NCBI RefSeq assembly: GCF_040719265.1
Contig: NZ_JBFDAH010000017.1
Coordinates: forward strand, 1-64,000
Direction of reading: 5' to 3'
DNA: 64,000 nucleotides
DNA from: Aliikangiella maris
Lineage (GTDB): Bacteria > Pseudomonadota > Gammaproteobacteria > Enterobacterales > Kangiellaceae
The notes under the pieces are model-generated. The model was not told where the DNA came from, made no database searches, and worked only from the letters and a program-made list of their open reading frames with translations. Below are positions 1 to 5,914 of the stretch, piece by piece. Position 1 is the first letter of the stretch, and each line of letters begins with the position of its first letter. The position numbers and the translations under genes were made by a program.

Positions 1-96
1 TTCCAATCCTCCCCAGTCCGGGACTTCACTAGACATAACCGCAGCACTTCCTAAAGACAAAATTATTAACAAATATATTCTTGAGATGATTTTCAT
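1..96 (-). CDS. Small exported cassette protein, 3' end outside window (partial)
   Basis: Only the first 32 codons are present; the gene runs off the left edge. The start reads MKIISRIYLLIILSLG, a typical Sec signal peptide (charged start, hydrophobic core), followed by a mature start containing VPDWGG. That resembles the AADWGG mature start of the cassette protein at 2446-2781, so it may belong to the same family of small exported proteins. It is on the minus strand like every other cassette gene, with an attC-like site directly upstream (104-181) that belongs to the preceding cassette. Function unknown. Confidence 0.6.
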   Translation of the reverse strand, partial: MKIISRIYLLIILSLGSAAVMSSEVPDWGGLE

Positions 97-103
97 AATT
101 GTG

Positions 104-181
104 ATTTAACGTTTTACTTTGCGGCTTTGATTAGCGACTGCAAGGAGCGGTTCAAAGTCGCGCAACAGTTAATTGTTATGT
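104..181 (-). repeat. attC-like recombination site
   Basis: The site starts with ATTTAAC (104-110) and ends with GTTATGT (175-181). Internal arms pair imperfectly (TTGCG with CGCAA, GCTTTGA with TCAAAG), which gives the single-stranded hairpin expected of an attC. It lies 3' of the 187-411 gene. Confidence 0.7.
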
Positions 182-186
182 TTAAT

Positions 187-411
187 TCACTCACTAATAA
201 TGCCACTTTGTATCATACGATAATAGCCACTTGAAATCGTATTTGCTGCTACAAATAAGCAGAAGGAAACGATTACTACATCTTTTAGCCAGTTAAAAAG
301 ACCTTTAGGATTGGATTTATGGTCTTTAACCGCCATAAATACAAAAAATGCGGCATATCCAATAAATACAAAACCAAATAGAAAGACACTTACTGCCAAG
401 ACTTTAGCCAT
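187..411 (-). CDS. Two-TM small membrane protein (integron cassette)
   Basis: 74 aa with two hydrophobic segments: residues about 4-28 (VSVFLFGFVFIGYAAFFVFM) and about 44-60 (VVIVSFCLFVAANTI). A short polar loop (KDHKSNPKG) separates them. No catalytic motif or recognised family. It fills one cassette between the attC at 104-181 (its own, 3') and the attC at 432-536. Probably an inner-membrane protein of unknown role. Confidence 0.65.
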   Translation of the reverse strand: MAKVLAVSVFLFGFVFIGYAAFFVFMAVKDHKSNPKGLFNWLKDVVIVSFCLFVAANTISSGYYRMIQSGIISE

Positions 412-431
412 ATGCTACTTATATCCATGAA

Positions 432-536
432 ACATAACGCCCGCAACAACGGGTTGGGTGAGATGGCGGCATTTTTGCGGCTTTTTGCAAAAATGGTGAC
501 AGCTTACCCAAGTCCGATTGCTTGCGTTTGTTATAC
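432..536 (-). repeat. attC-like recombination site
   Basis: ACATAAC (432-438) pairs with GTTATAC (530-536). The inner arms CGCAA and TTGCG also pair, as do GGTTGGG and CCCAAG-type stretches further in. At about 105 bp it is close to Vibrio VCR-type sites in size. The stop codon of the 531-1031 gene overlaps its final core. Confidence 0.8.
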
Positions 537-1031
537 GTTTGTTGCCAAGTAATCATCAAAACTTCCAAATTTACTTACTACACCTTTGTCGTCACAGGTA
601 ATATAGAAACCTTGGTTGTCAACTAACTGGTTTATTAACATATCACTATATTGCTCGGGCAGTACCTTTTTAAGCATTTCGATTGCAGATTTTTTTGATT
701 CCAGGTGGAAATGGCACTCACCGTCATCATGTGATCCAAACTCTCCGATACCGGGTAATTTTGCATTAAATTCAACTACCCCAATATCACCTTCCGATTT
801 TAGAAAAGCCACAATATTTTTTACTTTATCAAATTTGGGTAATTCGTTTTCAGTGGCCCATACATATTTTTTGTAGCAGGTTGCACCAAAGCTTATTAAT
901 TGTATTTGTGCTTCTTCGTTGAAAAGAGAAAGTCCGTCTAAAGTAGAACATTCACCAAGATAAAGTGTTACACCATCAACAGTCTCTTTGTAGAGGTAAA
1001 CTTTCGGCTTCATCTCAATTTTCATGTGCAT
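531..1031 (-). CDS. Hypothetical cassette protein, 166 aa
   Basis: A soluble protein of up to 166 aa, without signal peptide or membrane segment, that I do not recognise. It contains a His/Asp/Glu-rich patch (GSHDDGECHFHLES, residues about 99-112) that could bind metal, and ends in the attC core. Two closely spaced ATG codons (1031 and 1025) are possible starts. Neither has a clear Shine-Dalgarno, and the start lies only 6 nt from an attC-type core (1038-1044). The gene therefore begins almost at the cassette edge, which is common for cassette genes. Confidence 0.6.
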   Translation of the reverse strand: MHMKIEMKPKVYLYKETVDGVTLYLGECSTLDGLSLFNEEAQIQLISFGATCYKKYVWATENELPKFDKVKNIVAFLKSEGDIGVVEFNAKLPGIGEFGSHDDGECHFHLESKKSAIEMLKKVLPEQYSDMLINQLVDNQGFYITCDDKGVVSKFGSFDDYLATNV

Positions 1032-1037
1032 GCGATC

Positions 1038-1044
1038 GTTATAC
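1038..1044 (-). other. Isolated attC core (GTTATAC) between two cassette genes
   Basis: The 18-bp gap between the DUF2442 stop and the next cassette gene holds one core heptamer, GTTATAC, identical to the core at 530-536. It has no partner core or hairpin. The attC of the DUF2442 cassette therefore seems to have been lost, fusing it to its neighbour. Confidence 0.45.
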
Positions 1045-1049
1045 GCTTA

Positions 1050-1301
1050 CTATTTTACGATTTTACCGATATACAGATCTTCAACTGGGAAAATCATAGT
1101 GTAGTCATCCCAGTTTAAGTTTCCATCCACTATATCGAACCTCAAAAACTCAGACTCTTTTTTATATTTGTCATAGTCAGGATGACCCGAAGAAAATATA
1201 AAGGGCGCAAAGTCTAAATTTTGCTTATGCCCATCTGTAAATTCAATTTCTAGGATATGGGACTTAACATGGTGAGCGGACTTAACCAATAGTTCTGACA
1301 T
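1050..1301 (-). CDS. DUF2442 family protein (integron cassette)
   Basis: 83 aa starting MSELLVKSAHH. It matches the DUF2442 pattern: a beta-strand pair with HILEIEFTDGHKQNLDFAPF near residues 14-33, then FLRFDIVDGNLNWDD and a C-terminal LY. I start it at 1301 because AGGGG sits 6-7 nt upstream; a longer in-frame extension only runs through the out-of-frame end of the preceding gene. DUF2442 genes are commonly found directly after DUF4160 genes, and that is the case here (20-bp overlap). The pair is often discussed as toxin-antitoxin-like from context, not from proof. Its DUF4160 partner is broken, so any such pairing is lost. Confidence 0.75.
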   Translation of the reverse strand: MSELLVKSAHHVKSHILEIEFTDGHKQNLDFAPFIFSSGHPDYDKYKKESEFLRFDIVDGNLNWDDYTMIFPVEDLYIGKIVK

Positions 1302-1544
1302 TTCGGCCCCTTTGTGTGATGATTTTTGGGGCAATAGGCTTCTTCTTGATGAAGTAATCAACCCACTTTTCAATAATTTCCGATGCATTAGCATTCACAA
1401 ACTCTTCAAAATCTCGCCTTTTCGCCGGTTCCAGACCTTGCCCTTTGTCTCTTTGCCATTATATTTTCCATGTACATGAATAGGCTCATGTTCATTACTG
1501 TAGAAAAATAAAACGATCCCTAAGTACTCATACAGTTTTGGCAT
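1282..1544 (-). pseudogene. DUF4160 gene with internal deletion and frameshift
   Basis: From ATG at 1544 the frame reads MPKLYEYLGIVLFFYSNEHE and PIHVHGKYNGKETKG, the conserved DUF4160 N-terminus, but stops after 49 codons (stop 1395-1397). The conserved C-terminus (LEPAKRRDFEEFV, then ASEIIEKWVDYFIKKKPI) continues in another frame to a stop at 1282-1284. Compared with the family, roughly 15 residues between these parts are missing, so this is a deletion plus frameshift and not a simple sequencing slip. A non-functional remnant is the likely outcome. It overlaps the start of the DUF2442 gene, keeping the ancestral operon layout. Confidence 0.8.
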
Positions 1545-1579
1545 TTCTTATCTCCCTTTTTTGTGTTTGATAAATTTGC

Positions 1580-1636
1580 GTATAACGCAAAAAGCATGTG
1601 TGCGTATTTTGCATCACCTACCTTGACTGGTTAAAT
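1580..1636 (-). repeat. attC-like site of the duplicated cassette (copy 1)
   Basis: 57 bp from GTATAAC to GTTAAAT. The interior has GCAAAA/TTTTGC and GCA/TGC arms that form a compact hairpin. It is nearly identical to the site at 2812-2868. Confidence 0.7.
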
Positions 1637-1638
1637 TT

Positions 1639-1965
1639 TTATCTAAGTGAAAATACTGAAAGCTTATGGGAGTTCTTATGGGGCCAACCAGACTTACACT
1701 CCCCACCTCCGAGAGCATAAACTTCTCTCTCCGCAGCTTTTGCCGTAATAACCAAAGATAAAATAGCCTTATCAAAATCTAGCTTTGGATCTAACCAAAA
1801 ACTATTACTATTACCACAATCAGAATTGCCTGTACCATCTTTCAATACAACAAGAATTATACCTCCATCTGCTTTAATAGATGCTACTTTTCCTACATAA
1901 TCGTTTGCTGCATAAGACAAACTAGGAAGCAACATAATTAAAACAAGTATTCCTTTGTAAAACAT
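1639..1965 (-). CDS. Small exported cassette protein, duplicated cassette copy 1
   Basis: 108 aa with a signal peptide (cleavage likely after SLSYA, about residue 19) and a mature domain of about 89 aa. The domain has two cysteines (C50 in NSDCGNS, C88 in GGECKSG) spaced to allow one disulphide. The pattern is an N-terminal beta hairpin (GKVASIKADGGIILVVLKDG), a helix (LDFDKAILSLVITAKAAE) and C-terminal strands. The cassette proteins at 2034-2363 and 2446-2781 follow the same pattern. It differs from the copy at 2871-3197 at only four residues. It probably acts in the periplasm or outside the cell; function unknown. Confidence 0.75.
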   Translation of the reverse strand: MFYKGILVLIMLLPSLSYAANDYVGKVASIKADGGIILVVLKDGTGNSDCGNSNSFWLDPKLDFDKAILSLVITAKAAEREVYALGGGECKSGWPHKNSHKLSVFSLR

Positions 1966-1984
1966 AGCAATTACCTTTTTGTTA

Positions 1985-2032
1985 ATTTAACGCCGCGTTC
2001 ATCAGTGTATCTGGTGCAACGCTTTGTTATAA
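1985..2032 (-). repeat. Short attC-like recombination site
   Basis: ATTTAAC (1985-1991) opposes GTTATAA (2026-2032). TAAC/GTTA and GCGTT/AACGC pair around an 18-nt loop. It is short for an attC (48 bp) but has the right arm order. Confidence 0.65.
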
Positions 2033-2033
2033 A

Positions 2034-2363
2034 TTAATTGCCACCAACATTATGTACCCTAATATATCCGTCACCGCACCCACCTTGACTATCGAAACCA
2101 ATATAGGCTTTAGTCTTGGTTGTGTGTAAGGATAAAAGTCTAGAGTACATTCTATTTGCCGCAGACTCTGGAACATCTTTTGCAATTGCAAAGTAAACAG
2201 GGTTGCAGCTAGGATGGTTAGTCGGTTGATTATCCAGTTTAAATAAAACTGTACCTGATGGATAGGTATAAATAGCGACGATATTACCTTCGATATTCTT
2301 GTCGTATTCCGCATGTAATGAATGAGATAGAAGTAAAAAAACAATCCCAATAAACGAACGCAT
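2034..2363 (-). CDS. Small exported cassette protein
   Basis: 109 aa. Signal peptide MRSFIGIVFLLLSHSLHA, then a mature domain with the shared cassette-family pattern: strand pair (GNIVAIYTYPSGTVLFKLDN), a cysteine (HPSCNPV), an alpha-helical stretch (SAANRMYSRLLSLHTT), a second cysteine (GGCGDG) and a last strand. It is a diverged relative of the proteins at 1639-1965 and 2446-2781. It occupies its own cassette with a 3' attC at 1985-2032. Function unknown. Confidence 0.7.
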   Translation of the reverse strand: MRSFIGIVFLLLSHSLHAEYDKNIEGNIVAIYTYPSGTVLFKLDNQPTNHPSCNPVYFAIAKDVPESAANRMYSRLLSLHTTKTKAYIGFDSQGGCGDGYIRVHNVGGN

Positions 2364-2381
2364 TTTGATTTCCTCTATGAT

Positions 2382-2446
2382 TTATAACGCTTGCGTAATT
2401 TGGGAGGCGTGCTTTTCGCCGAATCAAATTCACGCACTGGTTACAT
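2382..2446 (-). repeat. attC-like recombination site
   Basis: TTATAAC (2382-2388) opposes GTTACAT (2440-2446). The arms TGCGT/ACGCA and ATTTG/CAAAT are perfectly complementary, giving a clear attC hairpin of 65 bp. Confidence 0.8.
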
Positions 2447-2781
2447 TATTCAAAAACAAAACTACCGGTAAATTTCTTTGCATTTTCAGGTCCACATTCA
2501 CTATCGTGAAAAATGGGTTTAATAGGAGTTTTAGACGCGTATGCAGCAAGTAAAGCGCTGTAAACGCGATCAGCAACCTTTTCATCTAAGGAGTTCCAAT
2601 AAAAGCTCCATTTATTGTTATTTGCACAACCTGCTTTTCCTGCATAAACATCGCCTTGGACAATAATCACACTTGTACTATATATGTACATTTTGTCGAT
2701 AACTGCTGATTTTCCTCCCCAATCAGCAGCTTGTAGTTGAGTCGTCAAGATCAATAAAACAGTACCTAGTAAAAACTTCAT
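2446..2781 (-). CDS. Small exported cassette protein
   Basis: 111 aa. Signal peptide MKFLLGTVLLILTTQLQA, then AADWGGKSAVIDKMY. It has the same layout as its neighbours: strand pair, first cysteine (KAGCANN), helix with ADRVYSALLAAYASKT, second cysteine (DSECGPE) and a final strand. The ysALlaA helix motif recalls small secreted families such as DUF5992, but I could not confirm membership. The stop codon overlaps the end of its attC. Confidence 0.7.
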   Translation of the reverse strand: MKFLLGTVLLILTTQLQAADWGGKSAVIDKMYIYSTSVIIVQGDVYAGKAGCANNNKWSFYWNSLDEKVADRVYSALLAAYASKTPIKPIFHDSECGPENAKKFTGSFVFE

Positions 2782-2811
2782 ATTTCTTCCTTTGTAATTT
2801 TAAATTTGTGA

Positions 2812-2868
2812 ATGTAACGCAAAAAGCATGTGTGCGTATTTTGCATCACCTGCCTTGACTGGTTAAAT
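2812..2868 (-). repeat. attC-like site of the duplicated cassette (copy 2)
   Basis: 57 bp from ATGTAAC to GTTAAAT, with one base changed in the interior relative to the site at 1580-1636. Confidence 0.7.
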
Positions 2869-2870
2869 TT

Positions 2871-3197
2871 TTATCTAAGTGAAAATGCTGAAAGCTTATG
2901 AGAGTTCTTATGGGGCCAACCAGACTTACACTCCCCACCTCCGAGAGCATAAACTTCTCTCTCCGCAGCTTTTGCCGTAATAGCCAAAGATAAAATAGCC
3001 TTATCAAAATCTAGCTTTGGATCTAACCAAAAACTATTACTATTACCACAACCAGAATTGCCTGTACCATCCTTTAATATAACAAGAATTATACCTCCAT
3101 CTGCTTTAATAGATGCTACTTTACCTACATAGTCGTTTGCTGCATAAGACAAACTAGGAAGCAACATAATTAAAACAAGTATTCCTTTGTAAAACAT
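2871..3197 (-). CDS. Small exported cassette protein, duplicated cassette copy 2
   Basis: 108 aa, identical to the 1639-1965 product except for four substitutions (V to I, D to G and two V to A). It keeps the signal peptide and both cysteines. The whole unit 2815-3226 aligns to 1583-1994 without gaps, so gene, 5' leader and attC were copied together. Substitutions that keep the frame and the cysteines suggest both copies were functional after duplication. Confidence 0.75.
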   Translation of the reverse strand: MFYKGILVLIMLLPSLSYAANDYVGKVASIKADGGIILVILKDGTGNSGCGNSNSFWLDPKLDFDKAILSLAITAKAAEREVYALGGGECKSGWPHKNSHKLSAFSLR

Positions 3198-3216
3198 AGC
3201 AATTACCTTTTTGTTA

Positions 3217-3318
3217 ATTTAACGCCTTGCACAGCGGAATTTTTGGAAGAGCCGTTGTGTGGTACCCGCCACACAAAAGAGCGATGGAAAAAATGTCCGC
3301 TGGTGCAACTTGTTATGC
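3217..3318 (-). repeat. attC-like recombination site, VCR-like length
   Basis: ATTTAAC (3217-3223) opposes GTTATGC (3312-3318). The outer arms TTGCAC and GTGCAA pair, as do GCGGA and TCCGC. A second inner hairpin is formed by TTGTGTGG and CCACACAA. Confidence 0.8.
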
Positions 3319-3329
3319 GTGGATTAATA

Positions 3330-3650
3330 CTATTTTCTTAATTTTAGACCAGTAACTCTTGTATAGTTTTGATACTCGGTGCAGCTATTAAAACTTTCAA
3401 AATACGCTTCCAATTTTTTTCCCGCCATTTGCGCCGCAAGCGCTATAGAAAGACGTCTATTAGTAGCATTGTCGTTCCCATCCTTACCTTGTATATTAAT
3501 CCAAGTGTTATTCACACCATCCAATTTTCCATGAATGTAAGTTCCACCATGATCGTACACCTCAACTTCGAAATCTGAAATCGTGCAAGAAACACCAGCA
3601 AATGACAGTGAAGGGAAAACTATAAGCATCCCGATTATGATTTTTTTCAT
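3330..3650 (-). CDS. Small exported cassette protein
   Basis: 106 aa. Signal peptide MKKIIIGMLIVFPSLSFA, then a mature domain GVSCTISDFEVEVYDHGG... with cysteines early (VSC) and late (NSCTEY). A helix (RLSIALAAQMAGKKLEAYF) sits in the position of the helix of the other exported cassette proteins. The strand-helix-strand order is the same, but the first cysteine is displaced. It looks like a distant member or a structural analogue. Own attC at 3217-3318. Confidence 0.7.
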   Translation of the reverse strand: MKKIIIGMLIVFPSLSFAGVSCTISDFEVEVYDHGGTYIHGKLDGVNNTWINIQGKDGNDNATNRRLSIALAAQMAGKKLEAYFESFNSCTEYQNYTRVTGLKLRK

Positions 3651-3674
3651 ATTAAATATCCATAATTATAAATT

Positions 3675-3753
3675 GCATAACGCCACGGCTCACAGGCGGG
3701 AAACCCGTAGCGCAGCGAAGGGTTTGCCGTCCTTGTGGAGCCGATTGTTAGCT
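3675..3753 (-). repeat. attC-like recombination site
   Basis: GCATAAC (3675-3681) opposes GTTAGCT (3747-3753). CGGCTC/GAGCCG arms pair, with an inner AAACCC/GGGTTT-type stem. Confidence 0.85.
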
Positions 3754-3755
3754 GA

Positions 3756-4568
3756 TTAATATGGAAAACGTACGTTGGCTTTTTCATCAGGAATATCTTT
3801 GAAGAATTGAAAATCCACATGGGGTATGGAAATTTCTTTTTCGTTAATGCAGCATTCCTCGAATTTCTTACCGCTTTTACAAGGGCAATCATCGCTTGGG
3901 TCTACTTGTGAAAACCTTTCTATTGCAAAACTCATGCGCGTCCAATGCGCAACCCAATCTTCAAATGCATTGTCAAGAAAACTGGATAAGTAATCAATAA
4001 GGGAAAAATCCAAGGTTTCATCATTGTGAAGTACCGAGTATTTTTGGACCGGCTTGGTAACTATTGAAACTTCCAAAAACTCTAGGTCATGTGCGACATG
4101 AACACACAATTCTCCACCGTATATTTTGCCCTTGACGTGTGAGCACCTGGATCTTGGCCTCACTTTATGATTGCATATGCTGCACGTATAATAACCAACT
4201 TTAAACCCTGGACTCACAAATACACAGTACGGGTAAAGAGACTGCCATTTTTCCACCTTATCTTTTATGAAACGGCATCTTGAGTTTATGACGAAATTGG
4301 AATCAGAGTTTCTTTCTATCGAATCAGCATCGATTTCGCAACGCTCCAGATCATTCCAAGCATCCCTGTACTTTCGAGACTTAATCTTATCAAACGCTTC
4401 AATATAACGGATATTTAGTTTTAGCGCTTCGGACTCCCTCCAGCAATTGTTGGCGAGCTCTTCATCTCCTGATGAGACAGCTTCTTTTTTCTTCTTTTCT
4501 AACTCATCTAATATTTGAGTTACAGCCTGATTGCGAGTGTCTTCAATGTTCGTGAGCTTAATCTTCAT
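3756..4568 (-). CDS. SEC-C motif protein with a second Cys/His cluster
   Basis: 270 aa, cytoplasmic. It has an N-terminal charged helical region (residues about 1-95, with coiled-coil-like ELEKKKKEAVSSGDEEL). A Cys/His cluster at about 129-155 (CSICNHKVRPRSRCSHVKG, then GELC) may bind zinc. A SEC-C motif follows near 228-244 (DDCPCKSGKKFEECC). SEC-C motifs bind zinc and occur in SecA and in many proteins of mobile or defence islands. The gene overlaps the end of the 4558-5046 gene by 11 bp, so the two are translated together from one cassette. No enzymatic motif seen. A stress or anti-phage role is possible from context only. Confidence 0.65.
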   Translation of the reverse strand: MKIKLTNIEDTRNQAVTQILDELEKKKKEAVSSGDEELANNCWRESEALKLNIRYIEAFDKIKSRKYRDAWNDLERCEIDADSIERNSDSNFVINSRCRFIKDKVEKWQSLYPYCVFVSPGFKVGYYTCSICNHKVRPRSRCSHVKGKIYGGELCVHVAHDLEFLEVSIVTKPVQKYSVLHNDETLDFSLIDYLSSFLDNAFEDWVAHWTRMSFAIERFSQVDPSDDCPCKSGKKFEECCINEKEISIPHVDFQFFKDIPDEKANVRFPY

Positions 4569-5046
4569 TACTGAATTCTTTTACTGCATCAAGGGCTTTA
4601 CCTACCTCTTCTACTTTGCCGTCATAGCTCACAGTTGACGTGCTGCCATCTTTCTTTTCAACTATGAACTTTAAAGATATCTTATCATCTTTATTTGCCT
4701 TAAGTTTATCGTATATGTATGAGGAAATAACGCCACAGAATACGGGGATCACGAAATACTTTACAAATAATGTACCAAGCCAGAAGTCCGCTGCATGCAA
4801 ACTAAGTTCTTTATAGTCCTCATCATTTGCATATATATCAGCCTTAATCCCATTGTCATTTAAAAAATCGAGGGTATCCAAACTTCCAGCATAAAACGAG
4901 TCATCCGTTCCGTGTGATGGTAGAATCAACACCCCTAATTTATTGATATTTTCCGACAACTCTTCTGGGGCATCTTGGGCTAATTGCTCAAAGGTGATAT
5001 TTGACGTTAATACGTCGAATCGTTCTTTAAATTCTAATCCTGTCAT
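4558..5046 (-). CDS. Membrane protein, first gene of a two-gene cassette
   Basis: 162 aa. The N-terminal half (residues 1-85) is soluble and acidic. A transmembrane segment follows at about 90-113 (FWLGTLFVKYFVIPVFCGVI). The C-terminal domain has strands ISLKFIVEKKDGS and TVSYDGK and a helix (EEVGKALDAVKEF). This last part vaguely recalls small effector-associated modules, which I cannot verify. GAGGA lies about 8 nt before the ATG. It overlaps the SEC-C gene, so the two products probably act together. Function unknown. Confidence 0.65.
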   Translation of the reverse strand: MTGLEFKERFDVLTSNITFEQLAQDAPEELSENINKLGVLILPSHGTDDSFYAGSLDTLDFLNDNGIKADIYANDEDYKELSLHAADFWLGTLFVKYFVIPVFCGVISSYIYDKLKANKDDKISLKFIVEKKDGSTSTVSYDGKVEEVGKALDAVKEFSNED

Positions 5047-5077
5047 CCTCTACGTTCCTCGACCAATGGTTTATGAC

Positions 5078-5137
5078 AGCTAACGCTCAAATAAATAGAA
5101 CGTTTTTCTTGTTTCTATTTTCATTTTCTTGTTAGCA
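5078..5137 (-). repeat. attC-like recombination site
   Basis: GCTAAC and GTTAGC are perfectly complementary ends. AAATAGAA pairs with TTCTATTT inside. 60 bp; the 3' site of the first cassette. Confidence 0.8.
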
Positions 5138-5139
5138 CC

Positions 5140-5448
5140 TTATAGCAGCAAATCCATTGTAGGAGAAATATAAATTGGTTTATGTTGTGGAACCACATAA
5201 TATTCCCATGGGTCATATGGCACTATCGACTCAATAGAATATGAATTTAGTTGAATTAACCCTAAATTTTTAAACAATCTAACAAATACCAAACTCAAAA
5301 AAAACATCGAGAAAATAGCAGAGATTACCGAAGCTAGGCTATGCGTTGAAGTAAGCTCACAGTGAATAGTGTTATATGTAAAAGATGAACCCATTGCAAA
5401 TACGAACAGAAGTAATCCCATCACTGCTAAGGCTATTGTTTTCTTCAT
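5140..5448 (-). CDS. Membrane protein of the first cassette next to attI
   Basis: 102 aa from the ATG at 5448. An upstream TTG at 5457 is less likely because GGGAG would then lie too close, whereas it is about 10 nt from the ATG. Two hydrophobic segments: residues about 5-24 (IALAVMGLLLFVFAMGSSF) and about 42-60 (VISAIFSMFFLSLVFVRL), then a polar tail rich in Tyr/Pro. No family recognised. As the attI-proximal cassette it should be the best expressed from the candidate Pc promoter at 5561-5588. Confidence 0.6.
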   Translation of the reverse strand: MKKTIALAVMGLLLFVFAMGSSFTYNTIHCELTSTHSLASVISAIFSMFFLSLVFVRLFKNLGLIQLNSYSIESIVPYDPWEYYVVPQHKPIYISPTMDLLL

Positions 5449-5478
5449 ATCAATCAAACTCCCTTTTATTCTTCAGTG

Positions 5479-5486
5479 TGTTAACA
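5479..5486 (-). other. Probable attI core
   Basis: TGTTAACA is the first core-type sequence between the leading cassette gene and the intI promoter. On the minus strand it reads as a GTT-containing core where the first cassette would join attI. The attI body would extend right to about 5550. Placement rests on position and core sequence only. Confidence 0.5.
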
Positions 5487-5560
5487 GCTGATTGAATGCA
5501 GTAAATCTCGTTAATCTTCGAGCGAGCTTTTACTGATTTCAAGTTATCTTTAATATCAAT

Positions 5561-5588
5561 ATTTTACAGTGGAGAAGATAATTTTCAA
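5561..5588 (-). promoter_or_regulatory. Candidate Pc promoter for the cassette array
   Basis: On the minus strand TTGAAA (5583-5588), a 16-bp spacer and TAAAAT (5561-5566) make a fair sigma-70 promoter. It points into the first cassette, upstream of the attI core, where integron Pc promoters lie. Confidence 0.5.
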
Positions 5589-5607
5589 GTGTTATTACTC
5601 CGCTTTA

Positions 5608-5623
5608 CTGCATATAAATACAG
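5608..5623. promoter_or_regulatory. LexA box (SOS operator)
   Basis: CTGCATATAAATACAG fits the gammaproteobacterial LexA consensus CTG-N10-CAG with an AT-rich centre. It lies between the candidate Pc and the intI promoter. LexA control of integron integrases is established for class 1 and Vibrio integrons. Here it is about 67 bp upstream of the candidate -35 of intI, so it may act on either promoter. Confidence 0.65.
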
Positions 5624-5689
5624 GCGTCATTTGTGTTTATTTTTTAAATCAACCACTTACCAATTACAAAGCGTAGTAAATACAAATAC

Positions 5690-5718
5690 TTGACAAAAGA
5701 CTACTTATTTGAATAGCG
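5690..5718 (+). promoter_or_regulatory. Candidate intI promoter
   Basis: TTGACA (5690-5695) is a perfect -35. With a 17-bp spacer the -10 would be ATAGCG (5713-5718), which is weak. The same TTGACA is kept in the decayed intI copy at 9.2 kb. A good ribosome binding site (AAGGAG, about 5737-5742) precedes the GTG at 5750. Confidence 0.45.
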
Positions 5719-5743
5719 TTTATTTGAAACAACTCAAGGAGAG

Positions 5744-5914
5744 AATATAGTGAAAGAGCCACACAAACCTAGGCTTATGACACAAGTTAGAGCCGCCATT
5801 CGAACCCTCAACTATTCACTTTATACTGNAATATAGTGAAAGAGCCACACAAACCTAGGCTTATGACACAAGTTAGAGCCGCCATTCGAACCCTCAACTA
5901 TTCACTTTATACTG
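5744..5914. repeat. 85-bp direct repeat around a single N (probable assembly scar)
   Basis: 5744-5828 and 5830-5914 are identical 85-bp copies separated only by N at 5829. The repeat holds the intI start and first codons. In copy 1 the GTG at 5750 has a proper Shine-Dalgarno; in copy 2 the GTG at 5836 has none, and the two are out of frame (86 nt apart). The simplest reading is two contig ends that overlap in reality but were joined with an N. The true gene would then have the 5750 leader fused directly to the body of copy 2. Confidence 0.85.

Noticed and set aside
2027..2350. 107-aa minus-strand ORF
   Set aside because: It is the shadow frame of the exported cassette protein at 2034-2363, which has the signal peptide and attC context.
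1..5137. Repeats considered as a CRISPR array
   Set aside because: The repeats are imperfect, of differing length and contain genes between them; they are attC sites. No short regular repeat-spacer run is present anywhere in the window.
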